A stretch of DNA of 64,000 bases from Podocnemis expansa. Lineage: Eukaryota; Chordata; Testudines; Podocnemididae. The position numbers and the translations under genes are program-made. Positions 9,046 to 21,555 of the stretch are shown here, in pieces. A model generated the notes under the pieces. That model did not search any database. It was not told the origin of the DNA and was given only the letters and a program-made list of their open reading frames with translations. Positions within the stretch are counted from its first letter, which is position 1, and every line of letters begins with the position of its first letter. The stretch covers positions 8,845,653 through 8,909,652 of the forward strand of contig ML682008.1 in NCBI GenBank assembly GCA_007922195.1, in the 5' to 3' direction.

Positions 9046-10861
9046 ATTCTGCCTACCCTTGATTTCCTTTCCTGGTTCAATTGGCTACTTTGTTTTTCTC
9101 CTTCCTCTCCTAAATGGTTGTTGCTTTGTGCTGTTAAATGGTTGCTATGTTGGGCAGCTATATTTCAGTGGTAGAGGGAGTGCAACCTGCAGTACATACC
9201 TGTCAGAACAGAATTGTGAGATTAAATTTACCTACAGTTCAGATAACAGTTTACCTTTTAATTGAATTAAAAGTATGTTAGAGGTTCAGAGAAGTAATAT
9301 TAATTCTTACCTATTATAAACATATGTCATCAGCACATTATTTGTTTGAAATTTCTGTGTATAGTTAAAGACCTTACAGGACTTGGGTTCCATGTCCCAA
9401 CCACCTTAGTGACTGTCTCCTTCTTGTGATAGCATGGCACTTATGGTCCAGTAAAGTGAATGAACAATGCAGCATCCTGATCTGAATGAAAAGGGGTTAC
9501 CAGGCAGTCAGGTGATTTGCATCGGACATTCACAAGTGTTGGTACTAAGTCTCCATTTGATCTGATGGAGTCCAGAGTTGAATTCCCCGACCTGTGTTTT
9601 CCCAGACTTTCCCTGGGAAAGTAGTTGGAAGGAAATGGGAAAGTGATAGCAGGTGGGATGTTTTCAGGTGAGTGTTGTGGGAGAATTAAATAAGAACATA
9701 CATCTTATTTCTGGGCTTTATCCTAAGATGTTGGACCCTTCTTAGTTTAAAGGGAGCTGAGGCTATTCAGTACATTTCAGGATTGGATCTTTTTAGAAAG
9801 CAGCATACAGCTGTGAATACAGTAACTTTTGATATAAAATTATTCTAATACATAAAATTATGCCAAGCAGTTTGAATTCAGGAAACATAGTAGCCTTATT
9901 TCCTCTGTAAAAGCCTAGCTATACACTCAAAGATTATTTATCTTTCCAATCATAGAAAACAAAAACCTACTCTTCTCTGGTATTTGAGTGCACTGAAAGA
10001 AGGAGGATCCCAATGTTTGTTTCAACAGATCTATAGAAAAATATGTCAAGAAACTAACCAAACTGAAACCAACCTTTTCTTTAAATAATAATCATCATGA
10101 ACAGCTTAAATTAATCCTTCAAAGAATCTTTTGTAGTAAAACTTTACAGCACTCAGGAAGTGGTGGAAGGTAATAAAAGTGATATGGAAATTTAACTCAG
10201 AACAGTTTTGAAAAATGGAAGTACAGTTTCTTTTTGTTTTTGTTTTGTTTGGGATTTTTTTGTTGTTCAATCACAACTGAAACAGTGAATGAGAATATTT
10301 AACACAGAATATGTGAAAAATCACATTCTGCTTCAGAAGGCTTTAGCTGAAATCTTCAAGAGTCAATTCATGTAGGTGGTTCAGTTTTCTCGTGCTCAGA
10401 TGTGCCTCATACCTCTCTTTTGGGGTACCCCAAATTAATGGCCAGTCCTGAGCATTTGGGCTTTTGTTTTTAGCATCTGGACTTAACCTTAACAATATTA
10501 TGTGAACTCTTTGTACTGGGATATACCAAATAACTTGATTTATTCCATTGGGAATGATAATGGTCATTGAGACAGTGGTTTGCTATGCAATATTAATAGC
10601 CAGTGGATGAATCTTATCCTTGCTGAAGTCACTGAGGGTTTTGCTATTAATTTCAATAGGGGCAGGATTCCACCCAATATGTTGAGCAGTATATATTTAA
10701 AAACCTCTAAACGCGCTTTCCAATTGTGAGTATCACTTTTAATAGGCTGTTAATGTTCCCAGTTAACATAATCACCCCCAGAAAGTCAATGTGGAAGTGC
10801 CCCATTGTGATCAGAGTAGCTATGCTTTACACGGGTTTTCATTTCTGAATTAGTGATAGTG
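9046..10861. other. Unannotatable intronic DNA
   Basis: No open frame, transposon end or RNA gene is convincing. At 10619-10672 there is a degenerate copy of a 'tgaagtcaatgg'-type inverted motif that is scattered through reptile and bird genomes. Confidence 0.5.
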
Positions 10862-11413
10862 GCTAGCAGAACAACCAAGGAGTCCTGTAGCACTTTTAGG
10901 CTATGTCTACACTAGCAAAAGTTAGTTTGAATTTGTTAATTTGAACTAATAAGTTCAAGGTTAGTTCAAACTAAATTTGAACTTATTAATTTGAATTAAC
11001 AACATGGACTAATTTGAACTAATGTTAGTTTGAATTAGTCTACTTTGTTAATTTGAACTCATTGCCCTTAGTTCCACCTGATTAAGTTCAAGCTAAGGGT
11101 TAATCCTTGTCTACATCGTCCTTAGTTCAAACTAACAATCAAACTAAGGGCTTAGTTCAAACTAACCAGCAGGTCTTACTAGTTCAGACTAAGCTTTCAT
11201 TAGTTCAAATTAAGTAATTCCTTAGTTCAAACTAACTTGCAAGTGTAGACATAACCTTAAAGACTAACAAAATTTATTTATCGCATGAGCTTTCCTTGGA
11301 GAAAATCCCACTTCATCTCCCACAGAAGCTCATGTGATAAATAAATTTGTTAGTCTTGAAAAGTGCCATAGGACTCTTTTGTGGAACTAAATTAACATGG
11401 CTACCCCTTTGGA
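10862..11413. mobile_element. Fold-back element copy 1, split by a MITE
   Basis: The outer pieces (10862-10898 and 11257-11413) form one element with long inverted arms. 'gactaacaaaatttatttat' followed by 'catgagctttc' on the left is mirrored by 'gctcatgtgataaataaatt' on the right, and the right end has 'atggctacccctttgga'. Similar elements are at 20547-20701, 40981-41172 and 44935-45025. A Harbinger-like MITE at 10899-11256 interrupts the left arm. No coding capacity; class unknown, probably a non-autonomous DNA transposon. Confidence 0.7.
10899..11256. mobile_element. Harbinger-like MITE, TTAGTTCRAACTAA-filled
   Basis: A 358-bp element with inverted ends GGCTATGTCTACAC / GTGTAGACATAACC, flanked on both sides by TTA (10896-10898, 11257-11259), the 3-bp target duplication typical of PIF/Harbinger. 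The interior consists almost wholly of repeated, alternately oriented 'ttagttcaaactaa'-like units. Two other MITEs in the window share the ends but use different units (36658-36946, 62925-63381). It is nested in a fold-back element. Confidence 0.8.
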
Positions 11414-11900
11414 ACTAGCTAGCAGAAGGTGCCCTAAGGATTATAGGTATGCCAGAATGAGTTAGAATTTACTACAAGTTGTATCATGGTTCACATTGGG
11501 AACCCAGCTGTGGTGAAGAATTAACAGGATATAAATCTCTTTATACATCAATGCCCAAACATTGAAATCTAATTGTGTGTAAAATACTTGACTGGATGTT
11601 GTTCACTATAAAAATATACAAAGAATATACAAAAAAAAAATACACCTTCCACTGCAGGGATTTTTAACACAGCTGGCACTGCTGCCAGAGAGCACAATGA
11701 TTCTCATCATTATATCTTGGCCTAATGCAAAATGTGTATGCGGCTTTTCTTCACTACGAGCCCAGGCTTTGAGCCAAGGCACACTAGTCAGTGTAAAGAC
11801 TTCTATTGGCTTTGGGTCAGGCCCAGGACCTTGTTCCTATTGAAGATTATAGAGCTTTCTTTAATTGACTCAGAGGGACCAGGATTTGGCCCTATATTTA

Positions 11901-12010
11901 TAGAATCATAGAATATTAGAGCTGGAAGGGACCTCATGAGGTTATCTAGTCCAATCCCCTGCTAAAAGCAGGCCTACTCCCACTTCATCCCAGCCAGTTT
12001 GATCAAGCCG
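11901..12010 (-). mobile_element. CR1 3'-end fragment
   Basis: The + strand shows the antisense CR1 3' terminus: 'agaatcatagaatattagag', 'ctggaagggacctcatgagg' and 'ctagtccaatcccctgct'. Only the 3' tail and a little of the 3' UTR are recognisable. Confidence 0.85.
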
Positions 12011-13797
12011 GAGCCTATGTAGTTTATCAGAGATACTCTTGCTACTCTTTTGTTAAATCCAAATCAGAAATTCGTACAGTGATGCATTTGCAGTCACTTT
12101 GTACAAAGATATGTGCATGATTCATCCTTGGGGATAATTTCTTTATATTTGTCTGTTTATTTTAATTTTGAATGTTTGGCAAAGGAGAAAAATGAGTTAA
12201 AAATTCCTGCTTTCTTTATCATAGTTTTCAATCTGGAATAACTATGCCACTTTCAAAAAGGGTTTCTGGTTTTTTGGGAGAGTGTATTTTATGGCATGTT
12301 TTATACTAGTTCTTTTCTGCGTACCAGGCTGAGATATTTTCTAGGCCACCTCAGTTGCAGCTGCAGTGTCTACATAAAGAAGTGCAGCTGTTTCTTATAT
12401 AAGATATGTAATTGTGTATAATATTATTTCCATTTATTTTAAGTAAATAGAAATAGAAATTGTTTATTTAAATAATAGGTCCAAATCAGATATAACTGCT
12501 AGATTCTGCATTATTAATAATAATTGATATTTAGGTGCTTTCTGTGTGTATCAGAGTCCTACTCATTATAGAAGTTTGGTTTAATCCATTCCAGATTCTG
12601 AACAGCCACAACCTGCTTGACATTTTGTTGTATATTTTAAGCAATGGTTTCCCAATGGACTACTCAGCACTGGAGTCTGAAGGTGTGATATTTCAAACAC
12701 CTTGCTGCAAACATGATGCATTCTGCTTTAGAATTTATTATAAAATTGATTTTACAAAGACAAGTTCAAGTCACTCTTTTCTTAATTAGAAAAAAAAAAA
12801 GTTCAGTTAGTTTTTTGAAGTTGTAACCAATGCTACCTGGTCCTGGCATAGTTTTGACAAGTCAGTCTGTGGCCAGTATCAAAGTAGCATTGTTCGATTA
12901 GCATAAAGAAGATAGAGATTAATATATTATTGAACTTCTTGTTTTCTATGTTTTCCACCAATTTTATATGCAGCAAAATTTGTATTCAAACTTTTTCTCT
13001 GTATCAGTGTAAATTATGCTGTTTTGACACATACATTCCCAAAATACTGACTAGAGAAATGTCATTTTAATTCCCTGGGTATAGTAAATTAGCACCAAGT
13101 ACAGTATTAATTCCTGTGATAGCATATGGTAAATGTGATAGTAACTCTGTATTCAGGTCCCAGTTTGGGAATATATTCAAGACAGTGGAACTACTCATTC
13201 TTAAACCTAGGCACATATTATAAGTATCTTCCTGAATCGGGGTCTTAGTGCAGTGCCAGGGGAATGCATATCCCCGGGGGTGCACAGAGGTCTTCTAGAC
13301 ATACAATTCATCTATTTGCCTGCTTTTACAATAAACTACATAAAAACTGCTAGCAAAGAGAACACAAACTAGAATTTCATACAGACAGTGAATTGTTTAT
13401 ACTGTTCTGTGCGCTGTAATGTACATACAATATTTATTCCAGTTGATTTATTTTATAATTACATGGTAAAAATGAGAAAGCAGGCAATTTGTCAGTAATA
13501 GTGTGCTGTGATGCTTTCATACTGGATTTTGTAAGCAAGTAGGTTTTTTAAGTGAGGTGAAATTTTGGGTATACAAGACAAATTAGCCTCCTGAGAAGTG
13601 TACAGAAAGGTTGAGAGCTCCCAGTGTAGCAAGATTATATGTACTTATATGTGGGAAAAATTGCTAATGGACTCCTCATCTGAACATATAACAAAATCCA
13701 ATGTCAAGAAGCTAATGCAGAACAAGTTCAGACTGAAGATAAGGTATAATTTTTAACAGTGAGGGTAATTAACCATTGCATCAATTAACCAAGGCTT
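12011..13797. other. Unannotatable intronic DNA
   Basis: AT-rich sequence without recognisable genes, transposon ends or long repeats. Short open frames (for example 12535-12789) lack family motifs. Confidence 0.5.
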
Positions 13798-13955
13798 GTA
13801 GTGGATTCTCCATCACTGGCAATTTTAAAATACACTGTAGTTCAAAAAAGAACTTTTTGGGGTAAGTTTTATGACCTGTGTATCACCTTGCTGGAGGTCA
13901 GAATAGATAACCACAGGGGGTCCATCATGACTTTAAAGTCTGTGAATCTGCATTT
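13798..13955 (+). mobile_element. CR1-type LINE 3' end, sense
   Basis: It starts 'gtggattctccatcactggc' and continues with 'tgacctgtgtatcac' and 'ctggaggtcagaatagataa', the recognisable final coding and 3' UTR stretch of an older CR1/L3-type LINE. Only the last ~160 bp is preserved. Confidence 0.65.
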
Positions 13956-15239
13956 GGAATGCTCAGCTGTGAGCCATGGCATGGAGTTAGGCATCTAAGC
14001 CATGTCACCCCGTAAAGCTGCTCATGCTGCAGCAAATACAGTCTGTCTCCTGCTTATGTTTCACACTCATTCTAAATTTCCTTGCATCCCCCAAGCTGTC
14101 TTTTATGTTGGTATTTAGTTGCCTGAGGTGGGGACTGGCAGGTAACATGATCTGAGCATGCCTGCAGGATTGGACACTGCTGGCAAGATAGGCATTCACC
14201 CACCTAGTTTGAAAATCCAGCTTTGTGCCTCCAGGGCTTTGGCTTGAGCTGAGGCGCCATATAGCTTGTTGGCTGACGTCAGCACTTAGGGAGCTTCATA
14301 AATGTCAGCCAGCAGAAACTTAGGTACCATGGGAATTTAAGTGCCAGTAAGGTTAGGCTGCAGTTAGGGGAGCAGTTCTACCAGTTAATTTTGTTTGGAA
14401 TGTAATCAAGCCTTTAGGACTGCTCTCATGCAGTTATAATAAGGCTCTTTGTCCCTCCTTTGAGATATCTTTCTATAAGCTAAGAGTTAATATTCAGTTG
14501 CTAATGGGTTTGATCTCTTTCCATCATTGGCTATGCATTGATTTCTGTGTAAGTTATTCAAGTTTTTTCTTTAGCTATTTGCAGTCTCCTTTCCTTTTAT
14601 GGTGTCTTGGTCTGGAATGCACACTTGGCAATTGCTTGTTATTGTCATCAGATAATCTTTTACTCTGGCTAAATCCACGTGTTTTGATGTTATATTCTTC
14701 ATGGTCAGTTTTGTCTTCCACAGGTCTCAAATATTTTTCTCTATCATATCATAAAACATACATCCTGTCTGTGTCCTGACCAATATTCATTACTGTTTCT
14801 TGTTTGTTTTTTGTCCGCGTCTCTTCAGCAGTATATCATGCTTCTGATATCACACAACTATTACTGATTCAGAACAAATTCTTCAAGTTGAAATTCATCA
14901 TTATAGCAGTTCTTACTCATCTGCAGTATTTTTTCTCCATTCTTCTTTTACTTGCTTAAGTTGTAGTTTTCACAATTACCTCATTCCAAACTATTTATAG
15001 GGGCCATGCTGAAAGAGACCTTGGACAGTACTTTCATTAACTTGTATGCCACTAGATTGTACCAGTTTATAGATGCTAAAGCACATGTAGCCAAGGCAAG
15101 CCATATCTTTATATTTATACCAAACTTTACTACATTTCATGAACCTCTGTATCTTTTTTGATAACCATCAATATTATTTAGATTAACCATGTATAAAAAT
15201 TGTTAATTGGTTGTTGCAGTTTACCAGTATCATAAATTG
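13956..15239. other. Unannotatable DNA, possible continuation of antisense LINE
   Basis: No confident feature. The right half (about 14650-15239) may be the 3' part of the antisense LINE that starts at 16790, but translated motifs are too eroded to claim. Confidence 0.35.
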
Positions 15240-16790
15240 TGGTTATCTCCTAGAGCGTCCATTTCGTTAGCAGCAGCAGCAGCAGCATCACCCACAAGCC
15301 AGATATGCTTGAGAGGTTGCTTTTTAATCTGGAGAGTCATCAATGAGAATCTCTTGTGTTCCAGTTATTCATAGGTTACCACAAAAGGGGAATGACTTAG
15401 GAATGAACTTTGTTCATTTTCATTGTCTCAAGCCACCAATGTGAAATGCTGTCATGGGCTTTTTGGTAGTCTATCCACTCCATTTCCACATTTTCTTTTT
15501 ATTTTATTGTTTTTGTTTTAATCTTTTGTGATCATACTGTTCAGCCTGAAATACTCTTTTTATCCATTCTGTGGTTCTTTTTGTGCAGCCATTTTGTTCA
15601 GGAAACAGCATTCCATTGTGAGTCGGCATTATGTGAATCTTCTTGGCCAGAAGTTTCCATATAAATGGTAAACATATGGTTAGTCTATAATTGATAGGAT
15701 CACTCTTGCCTTTTTCTTCCTTTTTTTTCTATGAGGAAGTTCTCCTTGTCACCATTCATTTTAGATATCCATTCTTTAAACATTTATGAAGTCATACAAT
15801 TAAACAGTCATGAAGAGTCATTAAGCATTTCATCCAGAATCATTGCACATTATCTGGGCTGTGTGTTTTTAGTTTTTTGTGTCTTTCAGTACCTTATCTA
15901 TGTCTTTTATATTCCTCTCTTGTGTATTTTTTAAGTTTTTCTCTTATATTTTTAAGCCAGTCTTCTGTCTGATTAAGTTGTACATCATCAGACCAAATTT
16001 ACTTGCAGTACAAGTCTCCCACATCAGTATTTATTGGCTCTCTAATTTCTCCTGTTCTACTTTTAACAACTTTCTACTGGAAGAATCTCTAATGGGTTCT
16101 TCTGTTTTCTTGAAATTGAGAACTTCATGCCAAAATCGTTCAAGCCTGTGACTCTATGCAATCAGTTTCTGTTTGCATTGTTCCTTCACAATTCTCATAT
16201 TCCTTTCATTCATTGATATTTCATCTCCATTGCCATTTACTTCTGTCTTCAAGTGATTTTTCTCAGATTCATTCAATAGGCTGTTATCTTGATATCAAAA
16301 TTTAATCATCTGGTTTAACCTTCCTTTCTGTGGATATTCGTGAATATAAAGAGATTTCCAGTTGTTGACATTCTCAACTGACTTGATGTTAGGTCAACGA
16401 GTTGCTCCTGTTGCTGTAGCATAAATCGTACCATTCGGCTGGCTAATACTCACCAGTCTTGCAACTTCCTCAAGCAAGTCATTCCATGCATGTGCTATGC
16501 CCTTCAGCCTTTGTGGGTTTATGAATGTCATAGCTGGTAGAACTAGCCAGTGCTCAGTGTCCCTTACACTTCGTGTTATTGCAGTCAATAAATCATTCAT
16601 ATTTCTTATATTGTCTTCACACACTGTTTCACTTGTATTTGTCCTTGATATTTCTTTAGTTTGTTTTTCCTGTTTATCCTGTATCATTGTTTCTACCAGT
16701 ATATTTGCACATGGTTCAATACTACTAAATTCCCTGTTCGTGCTTTCAATCTCCATTTGTGTAAATTTTCTTTAGGATAAAGTGCTCAGT
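15240..16790 (-). pseudogene. Old LINE with R2/R4-type pol, antisense
   Basis: On the minus strand, translated pieces match the same LINE superfamily as the element at 23239-26720. An N-terminal stretch ending 'IYATATGATR' lies at about 16394-16756; this resembles the 'LVYATASVILEML' region encoded near 23970-24010. A 'DPINYRP' RT motif lies near 15690-15710, and 'WIDYQKAHDSI', corresponding to the catalytic 'WIDYRKAYDS', near 15450-15480. Stops and shifts are frequent, so it is an old relic. A short (CAG)5 tract lies at 15271-15285. It could not be traced to a clear 3' end. Confidence 0.55.
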
Positions 16791-17479
16791 TGTCCAGCGA
16801 GCCAGCATTCAATCATTTTTTCTCTGTTATTGTTGTTTCTCTTTTTTTCAGAGTTGGGGCATTCATTTCCTCCAAACTCTGTCTTTCAATTTTGCCAAAA
16901 TCCAACATTGATTCACTTCTTGATTTGCACTATACATTCATTTTACTCTTGTGTTGACAGTACCTGTCTGGTCTCTCAAGAGGATGGTAATGGCCCCAGT
17001 GCCTGGAGGGAGTAGGTTGGTGAGACAGTTTAAAAGCTTTGTTTTACCCATGATGAGCTGATATCTACACATCCATGAGGAAAAGTCTGAGAGAACATCT
17101 GAGATTTTAGTTTTTTTCAGGAGACTGGACAGGAGCAGAGAGGTAGATCTGTGAATCACCACCATACAGATGGTAGTTAAATTTGTGATTGGCCCTCATA
17201 AAAGTACCTGGAAGAGAGGCATTTTTCTGTTCCCAGAACAGCTTCAGTCTCTGTTCTCATGGTAGCACAAAAGAGCTGCGTCCTGTTTGGATCTCCATGA
17301 AAGCCCATTGACCAAAGGGAGAAGGAAGGAGGTAGGACCATGTTGTCATTGACCTTCAACACAAGTAGACACCCTAGGTATACTAGGATACAAAGGGCAC
17401 AAATATTCTGAGTTCCACCTGGTGTAATGCAGTTCAATTCAATCCTGCCATCAACACATACTTGTGTATAAATTACCTT
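16791..17479. other. Unannotatable intronic DNA
   Basis: No recognisable element. Short open frames lack family motifs. Confidence 0.4.
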
Positions 17480-18422
17480 ATCTATCCCAGAGACAGAGTG
17501 CTGGGGTTCTGGAGCTGACTCAGCACTCTGGTCAGGAAAATACTGCCTATTTCCTGCTGGGGTAAACTTAAAGGAGAGAAGGTGCATAGTGTTTAATTAG
17601 ACAGGCAGCGGATCAGGTAACTATTATAATCAACCCAGTGGATGGTAGCAGTTTAAGACAAGGAAAGATGTGCAAGGGGAGGAGGCTGGCAGGGGTCACA
17701 GGATACAAAATCTCAGGAGAGTTCTTTCCCTCTCCCTCCCCAAATAGTGGGCTGGGGGTGGTTTCTATTCACTTAGTATGTATACTTGCTGCACAAGGCT
17801 GTACAGATGAACTGGGAGAGGGGACCCAATAAATAACACAATAGTCTTTATGTGTAGACGAATTTGTGGTGATCTAAAGTGCTAGGAAGATACCTCTGTG
17901 ACACTAAGGGGTATCTTAGGTATCCCACATCTGTGGGGGTGATAGGGAAGAGAACTTGATGAGAGAGCTGGTGAGAGGATTTTACAGTCTAGGACAATGG
18001 AAGAACTTTTGCTGGAACAATAGAAGGAACTGCAAAACACCTGCAGTCATCACTTGGAACAGCCATCTTTACTAGCATGGCAGGCAGAGCAGCACAAAAG
18101 CTTTCAAGAATTCATACGGGAACCGCGTCAAGTGGATAAAATGGTTAAGTCCCTCTATGGGGGTTGTACAAGAGGGGCCTGGCTCATTACTTATGTGCAT
18201 TCTTAACATTTGAAAAGGTAGGTGTGGGAGACAATTTGGATAAGACACTGTGGGGCTTCTGATTAGCTCCCGAATTATCAGGGAAAGTTCAAGCACCATA
18301 CCTGGCCCTGAGTGATGTGCAGGCCAGGGGTCTATGATATAGTGAAGGCAGCTGTTTTAGATCTAGTGGTCCTATGCACAGGAAAGTCTGCATAGAAGTT
18401 CAGAACTGCTCGATAGCTAAGG

Positions 18423-18630
18423 CAGTGCATCCCACCCTTTTCTCTGTCATGGCACACGTTGGCACCTTTAATTATTTTGAGACACACCACCAGATAGTCA
18501 CCAAATGGACTTGGGAATATGCATGAGCCAATCCAGACGTTTGAGTAGTTTTTTTAAAAAATTCTGTGGCACACCTGCTCAGGCCTGAGGGCTTATCTGT
18601 GTGTCATGGTACACTGGTTGGGAAACACTG
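18423..18630. mobile_element. hAT-like MITE with 8-bp duplication
   Basis: The ends are CAGTGCATCCCACCC and, inverted, CAGTGTTTCCCAACC. The flanking 8-mers AGCTAAGG (18415-18422) and AGCTAGGG (18631-18638) match at 7 of 8. The interior has 'catggcacac'-type motifs common to this small hAT family. It lies between the LTRs of the ancient Gypsy element and so postdates it. Confidence 0.8.
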
Positions 18631-18840
18631 AGCTAGGGAATGGCAGGGATGATAGATTCCATAATTTTGGAGCAATTTTTGCAAACCTTCCTTTCGGTAT
18701 GGGGGTATTAACCCACCATACCAAGGTCAGCGGTTAAAGTCACCAAAGGGCTCATGGAGCAGATTAAAATAATTTAGATAATATTTTTAGGCCAGACCAA
18801 GTGTAGCAATGTCCCATGCAGTACATAGGTTAATCCTCAT

Positions 18841-19300
18841 TTGTCCACACATGGAGATGAAAGGTTTAAACTGATAAGAACAGATAACCGCACCCATCGG
18901 TTCAAAAGTCAGGGGTCAGGAAAAAGATGCTGGAAACCTCCAGCAGTGAAACCAGCTGAGAAGCAGCAGCATGAAGAGAGACCCCTTCCAAAAGCTGAGA
19001 GATTTCAAGTATCAGTGCAGAGGCTGCGAGCATGTGAGAAGAGACTGCCCCTATTCACACTGTGGCCTGACCATATTTTGCCGAGGGGTCACAAAAAACA
19101 AAAAAATGCTAACAGTCACAGTAAAGGTGGAGAGGAGACAAGAAAGGGGCCTGGTGGACAACACTGCAGGGTATTAATTTGTTGAAAAAGATCTGGTGAA
19201 GTCCTTTTGGGTGTTGCCAGGGAATTTAGCATAACGTGTATCCATAGTGACTAGAGACTGCCTTATGTCCAGAATACCCTTGAAGATACAGATAGAATTC
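18841..19300 (+). pseudogene. Gypsy gag/protease remnant
   Basis: A Lys-rich stretch is followed by 'KYQCRGCEHVRRDCPY', a CCHC knuckle missing residues between the second Cys and the His. Next come 'VTVKVERRQERGLVDN', matching the strand and catalytic loop (consensus LVDTG) of Gypsy proteases, and a 'FVEKDLV' continuation after a stop. Catalytic Asp is present, but the following TG has become NT. The domain order knuckle-protease is normal for Ty3/Gypsy. Non-functional. Confidence 0.55.
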
Positions 19301-20164
19301 CAGTGGTTGGGTAATTAGTGCTTTACCCCATGTGAGAGTAACAGGGACAGACTGGAGCCCCTTCACATAGGGTGAATAAAGGGCCACCTGGGATCCATAG
19401 TCCACAAGAGACAAAACTACCAGAGGGAGCAAAAAGAGGGCTTGATAGAGATGGGCCAGTAATCCCTACAGAAAATGGAACAAACCAGGAAAAGAATGAG
19501 TTAGGAAAAAGGAATGTGTAGAGAGGAAAGAAGAGCTCTTGTCACCTGAGAAGGTGGGAGGTATATGATAGTGCTAGGAACCTAGACCTGACCAAACACT
19601 AAGGTACTGTCTTTTCCCCTCTGGGAGTGAACTTTAGTGATAGATGGGTGTTCAATGGCTTAATTAGTCAGGAGGCTGATGAGCTAATGAGAATAATCAG
19701 TCCCTGAGATGGAAACAGTTAAAGGGGAGGAAGAATGTGCAAGGAGAGGTAGCTAGCAGTGGCTAGGGGATACAAATCTCAGGATGAGATGATCTTTTCC
19801 TGGAGACTGGGCTAAGAGAGATGTTTGTATCCACTTGTATGTTGCTACACAAGGCTGTATTCAATTGGTGCAAGGGAACTAATAGATAGCACAGTAGTGC
19901 TTATAAACCTGGAAAACATCCAGCCTGTTTGCGGTGGTCTTAAGAGTGGAAGTAAGTGCTGTAACAGGTACCTTAGATATAACATAAAACTATATAAATG
20001 TTTTCTTATCAAAATAATGTCTTTTGTTGGAGAAAATCCATACTGAAAATTCAACTGTTCCTCAGAACAGAGCAAGATTAGGTTAAAATGTATTGTTTTC
20101 CCCATGATAGTAAACTCTTAAAACTTTGTCATTGAAGTGCTGGCATCTCTACACTTTTGAGCAG

Positions 20165-21555
20165 GGACTTGAAATAGTGTTATAAGGAATAGCCAGCATA
20201 GATTTGGCAAAAACAGATTATGAAGCTGTCTAATTTCTTTCCTTGTGGGATTACTGGCCTAAACAATAGACATGACGTATCTTGATTTTTAGTAAGACTT
20301 TTGACACTTTCCCACATGGTAGTCTCATAAGCAAACTAGGGAAATGGGGTCATGGTAACATTCAACTGGTTGAAATACTGATCTCAAAGAGTAGGTATCA
20401 GAGTTTTGCTGTGAAATTGGGAGGACATATTCAGAGGGATCCTGCAGGACTCTGTGATGAGTTCACTTTTATTCAATATTTTTATTAATGACTTGGATAA
20501 CAAAGGAAACATGCTTATAAAATTTGTGAATGATGCTAACCTGGAAAAGCAAACATGGAGTCCTGTGGCACTTTCAAAGACTAACAAATTTATTTATCCC
20601 ATAATCTTGCCCACAAAAGCTTATGCGATAAATAACTTTGTTAGTCTTTAAGACTCATTGTTTATTTTGCCAAAATAGACTAACTTGGCTACCCCTCTGG
20701 AACTAAATTGGGAGGAGTTTCAAGAACTTTGGAGGATAGGATTAGAATTCAAAATGACCTTAACAAATTGGAAAATTGGTTTGAAATCAACAAAATGAAA
20801 TTCAGTAAAGATAAATCCAAAGATCTTCACTTAGGAAAGAAGGAAAAATCAAATACACAACTACAAAATGCACATTAACTGGCTAGGTGGTAGTACTGCT
20901 GAAAAGGAACTGGGCATTGTAGTGGATCACAAATTGAATCTGTATCACCACTATGGCGCAGTTGTGAAAAAGGCAAATATCATTCTGGGTTGGATTAACA
21001 AGGGGGTTGTTTGTAAGGCATGAGAGGTAACCATCCTTCTCTACTCAGCATTGGTGAGTTCTTAGTTAGGTATGGACACTGCCCTTTAGGAAAGATATTG
21101 ATAAGTGGGAAAGTTCAGAGGAGATCAAGAAAAACGATAAAAGACTTAGAAAACCTGGCCTGTGAGGAAAGATTTAAAAAACTGTCTGTGTTTGAGGAAA
21201 GAAAACAGAGAGAGAACTTGATAACAGTCTTTAAGCAAGTTCATGGTTGTTATAAGTACGATTATGATGGAGTGCTCTCCATGTCCACTGAAGATAGGAC
21301 AAGAACTAATGTGCTTAATGTGCAGCAAAGGAGATCTAGTTTATTGGTTTTCTAATTTTCTAACAGTGGGGGTTGTTAAACTCTGGATAGTTAACCCTGG
21401 GTAAACGCCAAGAGTGGTTGTGACATCCGGATCATTGGTTGTTTGTAAGAACAGTTTGAATAAACACCTGTCAGGGATGAACTGGGCTTAGGTGGGGCTG
21501 CCTCAACACAGAAGGTGCCTGCAAGTTCCTTTTCAGCCCTACATTTCAATGGTTA
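20165..21555 (+). mobile_element. Old CR1 LINE, sense, RT 3' half and 3' UTR
   Basis: This reads as a decayed CR1 ORF2 end in sense: 'gatcctgcaggactctgtga' (20439), 'ttattaatgacttggataac' (20481), 'ttcagtaaagataaatccaa' (20801), 'attctgggttggattaacaa' (20981), 'ggaaagttcagaggagatca' (21109), 'aacacctgtcagggatgaac' (21462), then a terminal 'cagccctacatttcaatgg'. No frame stays open for more than about 110 codons. A fold-back element interrupts it at 20547-20701. Confidence 0.8.
20547..20701. mobile_element. Fold-back element copy 2, nested in CR1
   Basis: Inverted arms 'gactaacaaatttatttatc' and 'gcgataaataactttgttag', with 'tggagtcctgtggcactttc' on the left and 'cttggctacccctctgga' on the right. 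CR1 similarity is continuous across it once it is removed. Confidence 0.75.

Larger units (their letters stand above)
17480..19975 (+). mobile_element. Ancient Ty3/Gypsy element lacking pol
   Basis: Two diverged direct repeats, about 17480-17920 and about 19555-19970, behave as LTRs. Shared order includes 'gatgtgcaaggggagg' / 'aatgtgcaaggagagg', 'aaatctcagga', 'cacaaggctgta', 'aataacacaatagt' / 'atagcacagtagt' and a 'gtggt' near the end. Between them are a Gln-rich gag-like start (about 17998-18150), a zinc-knuckle-like 'CRGCEHVRRDC' and a protease-like 'GLVDN' segment. RT, RNase H and integrase are absent, so about 3 kb of pol has been deleted. LTR divergence is large, which makes this much older than the 3046-8454 element. 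Confidence 0.6.

Noticed and set aside
16394..16756. 120-codon antisense frame as a host gene
   Set aside because: Its end resembles the pol N-terminal region of R2/R4-type LINEs and adjoining antisense DNA carries further LINE motifs.
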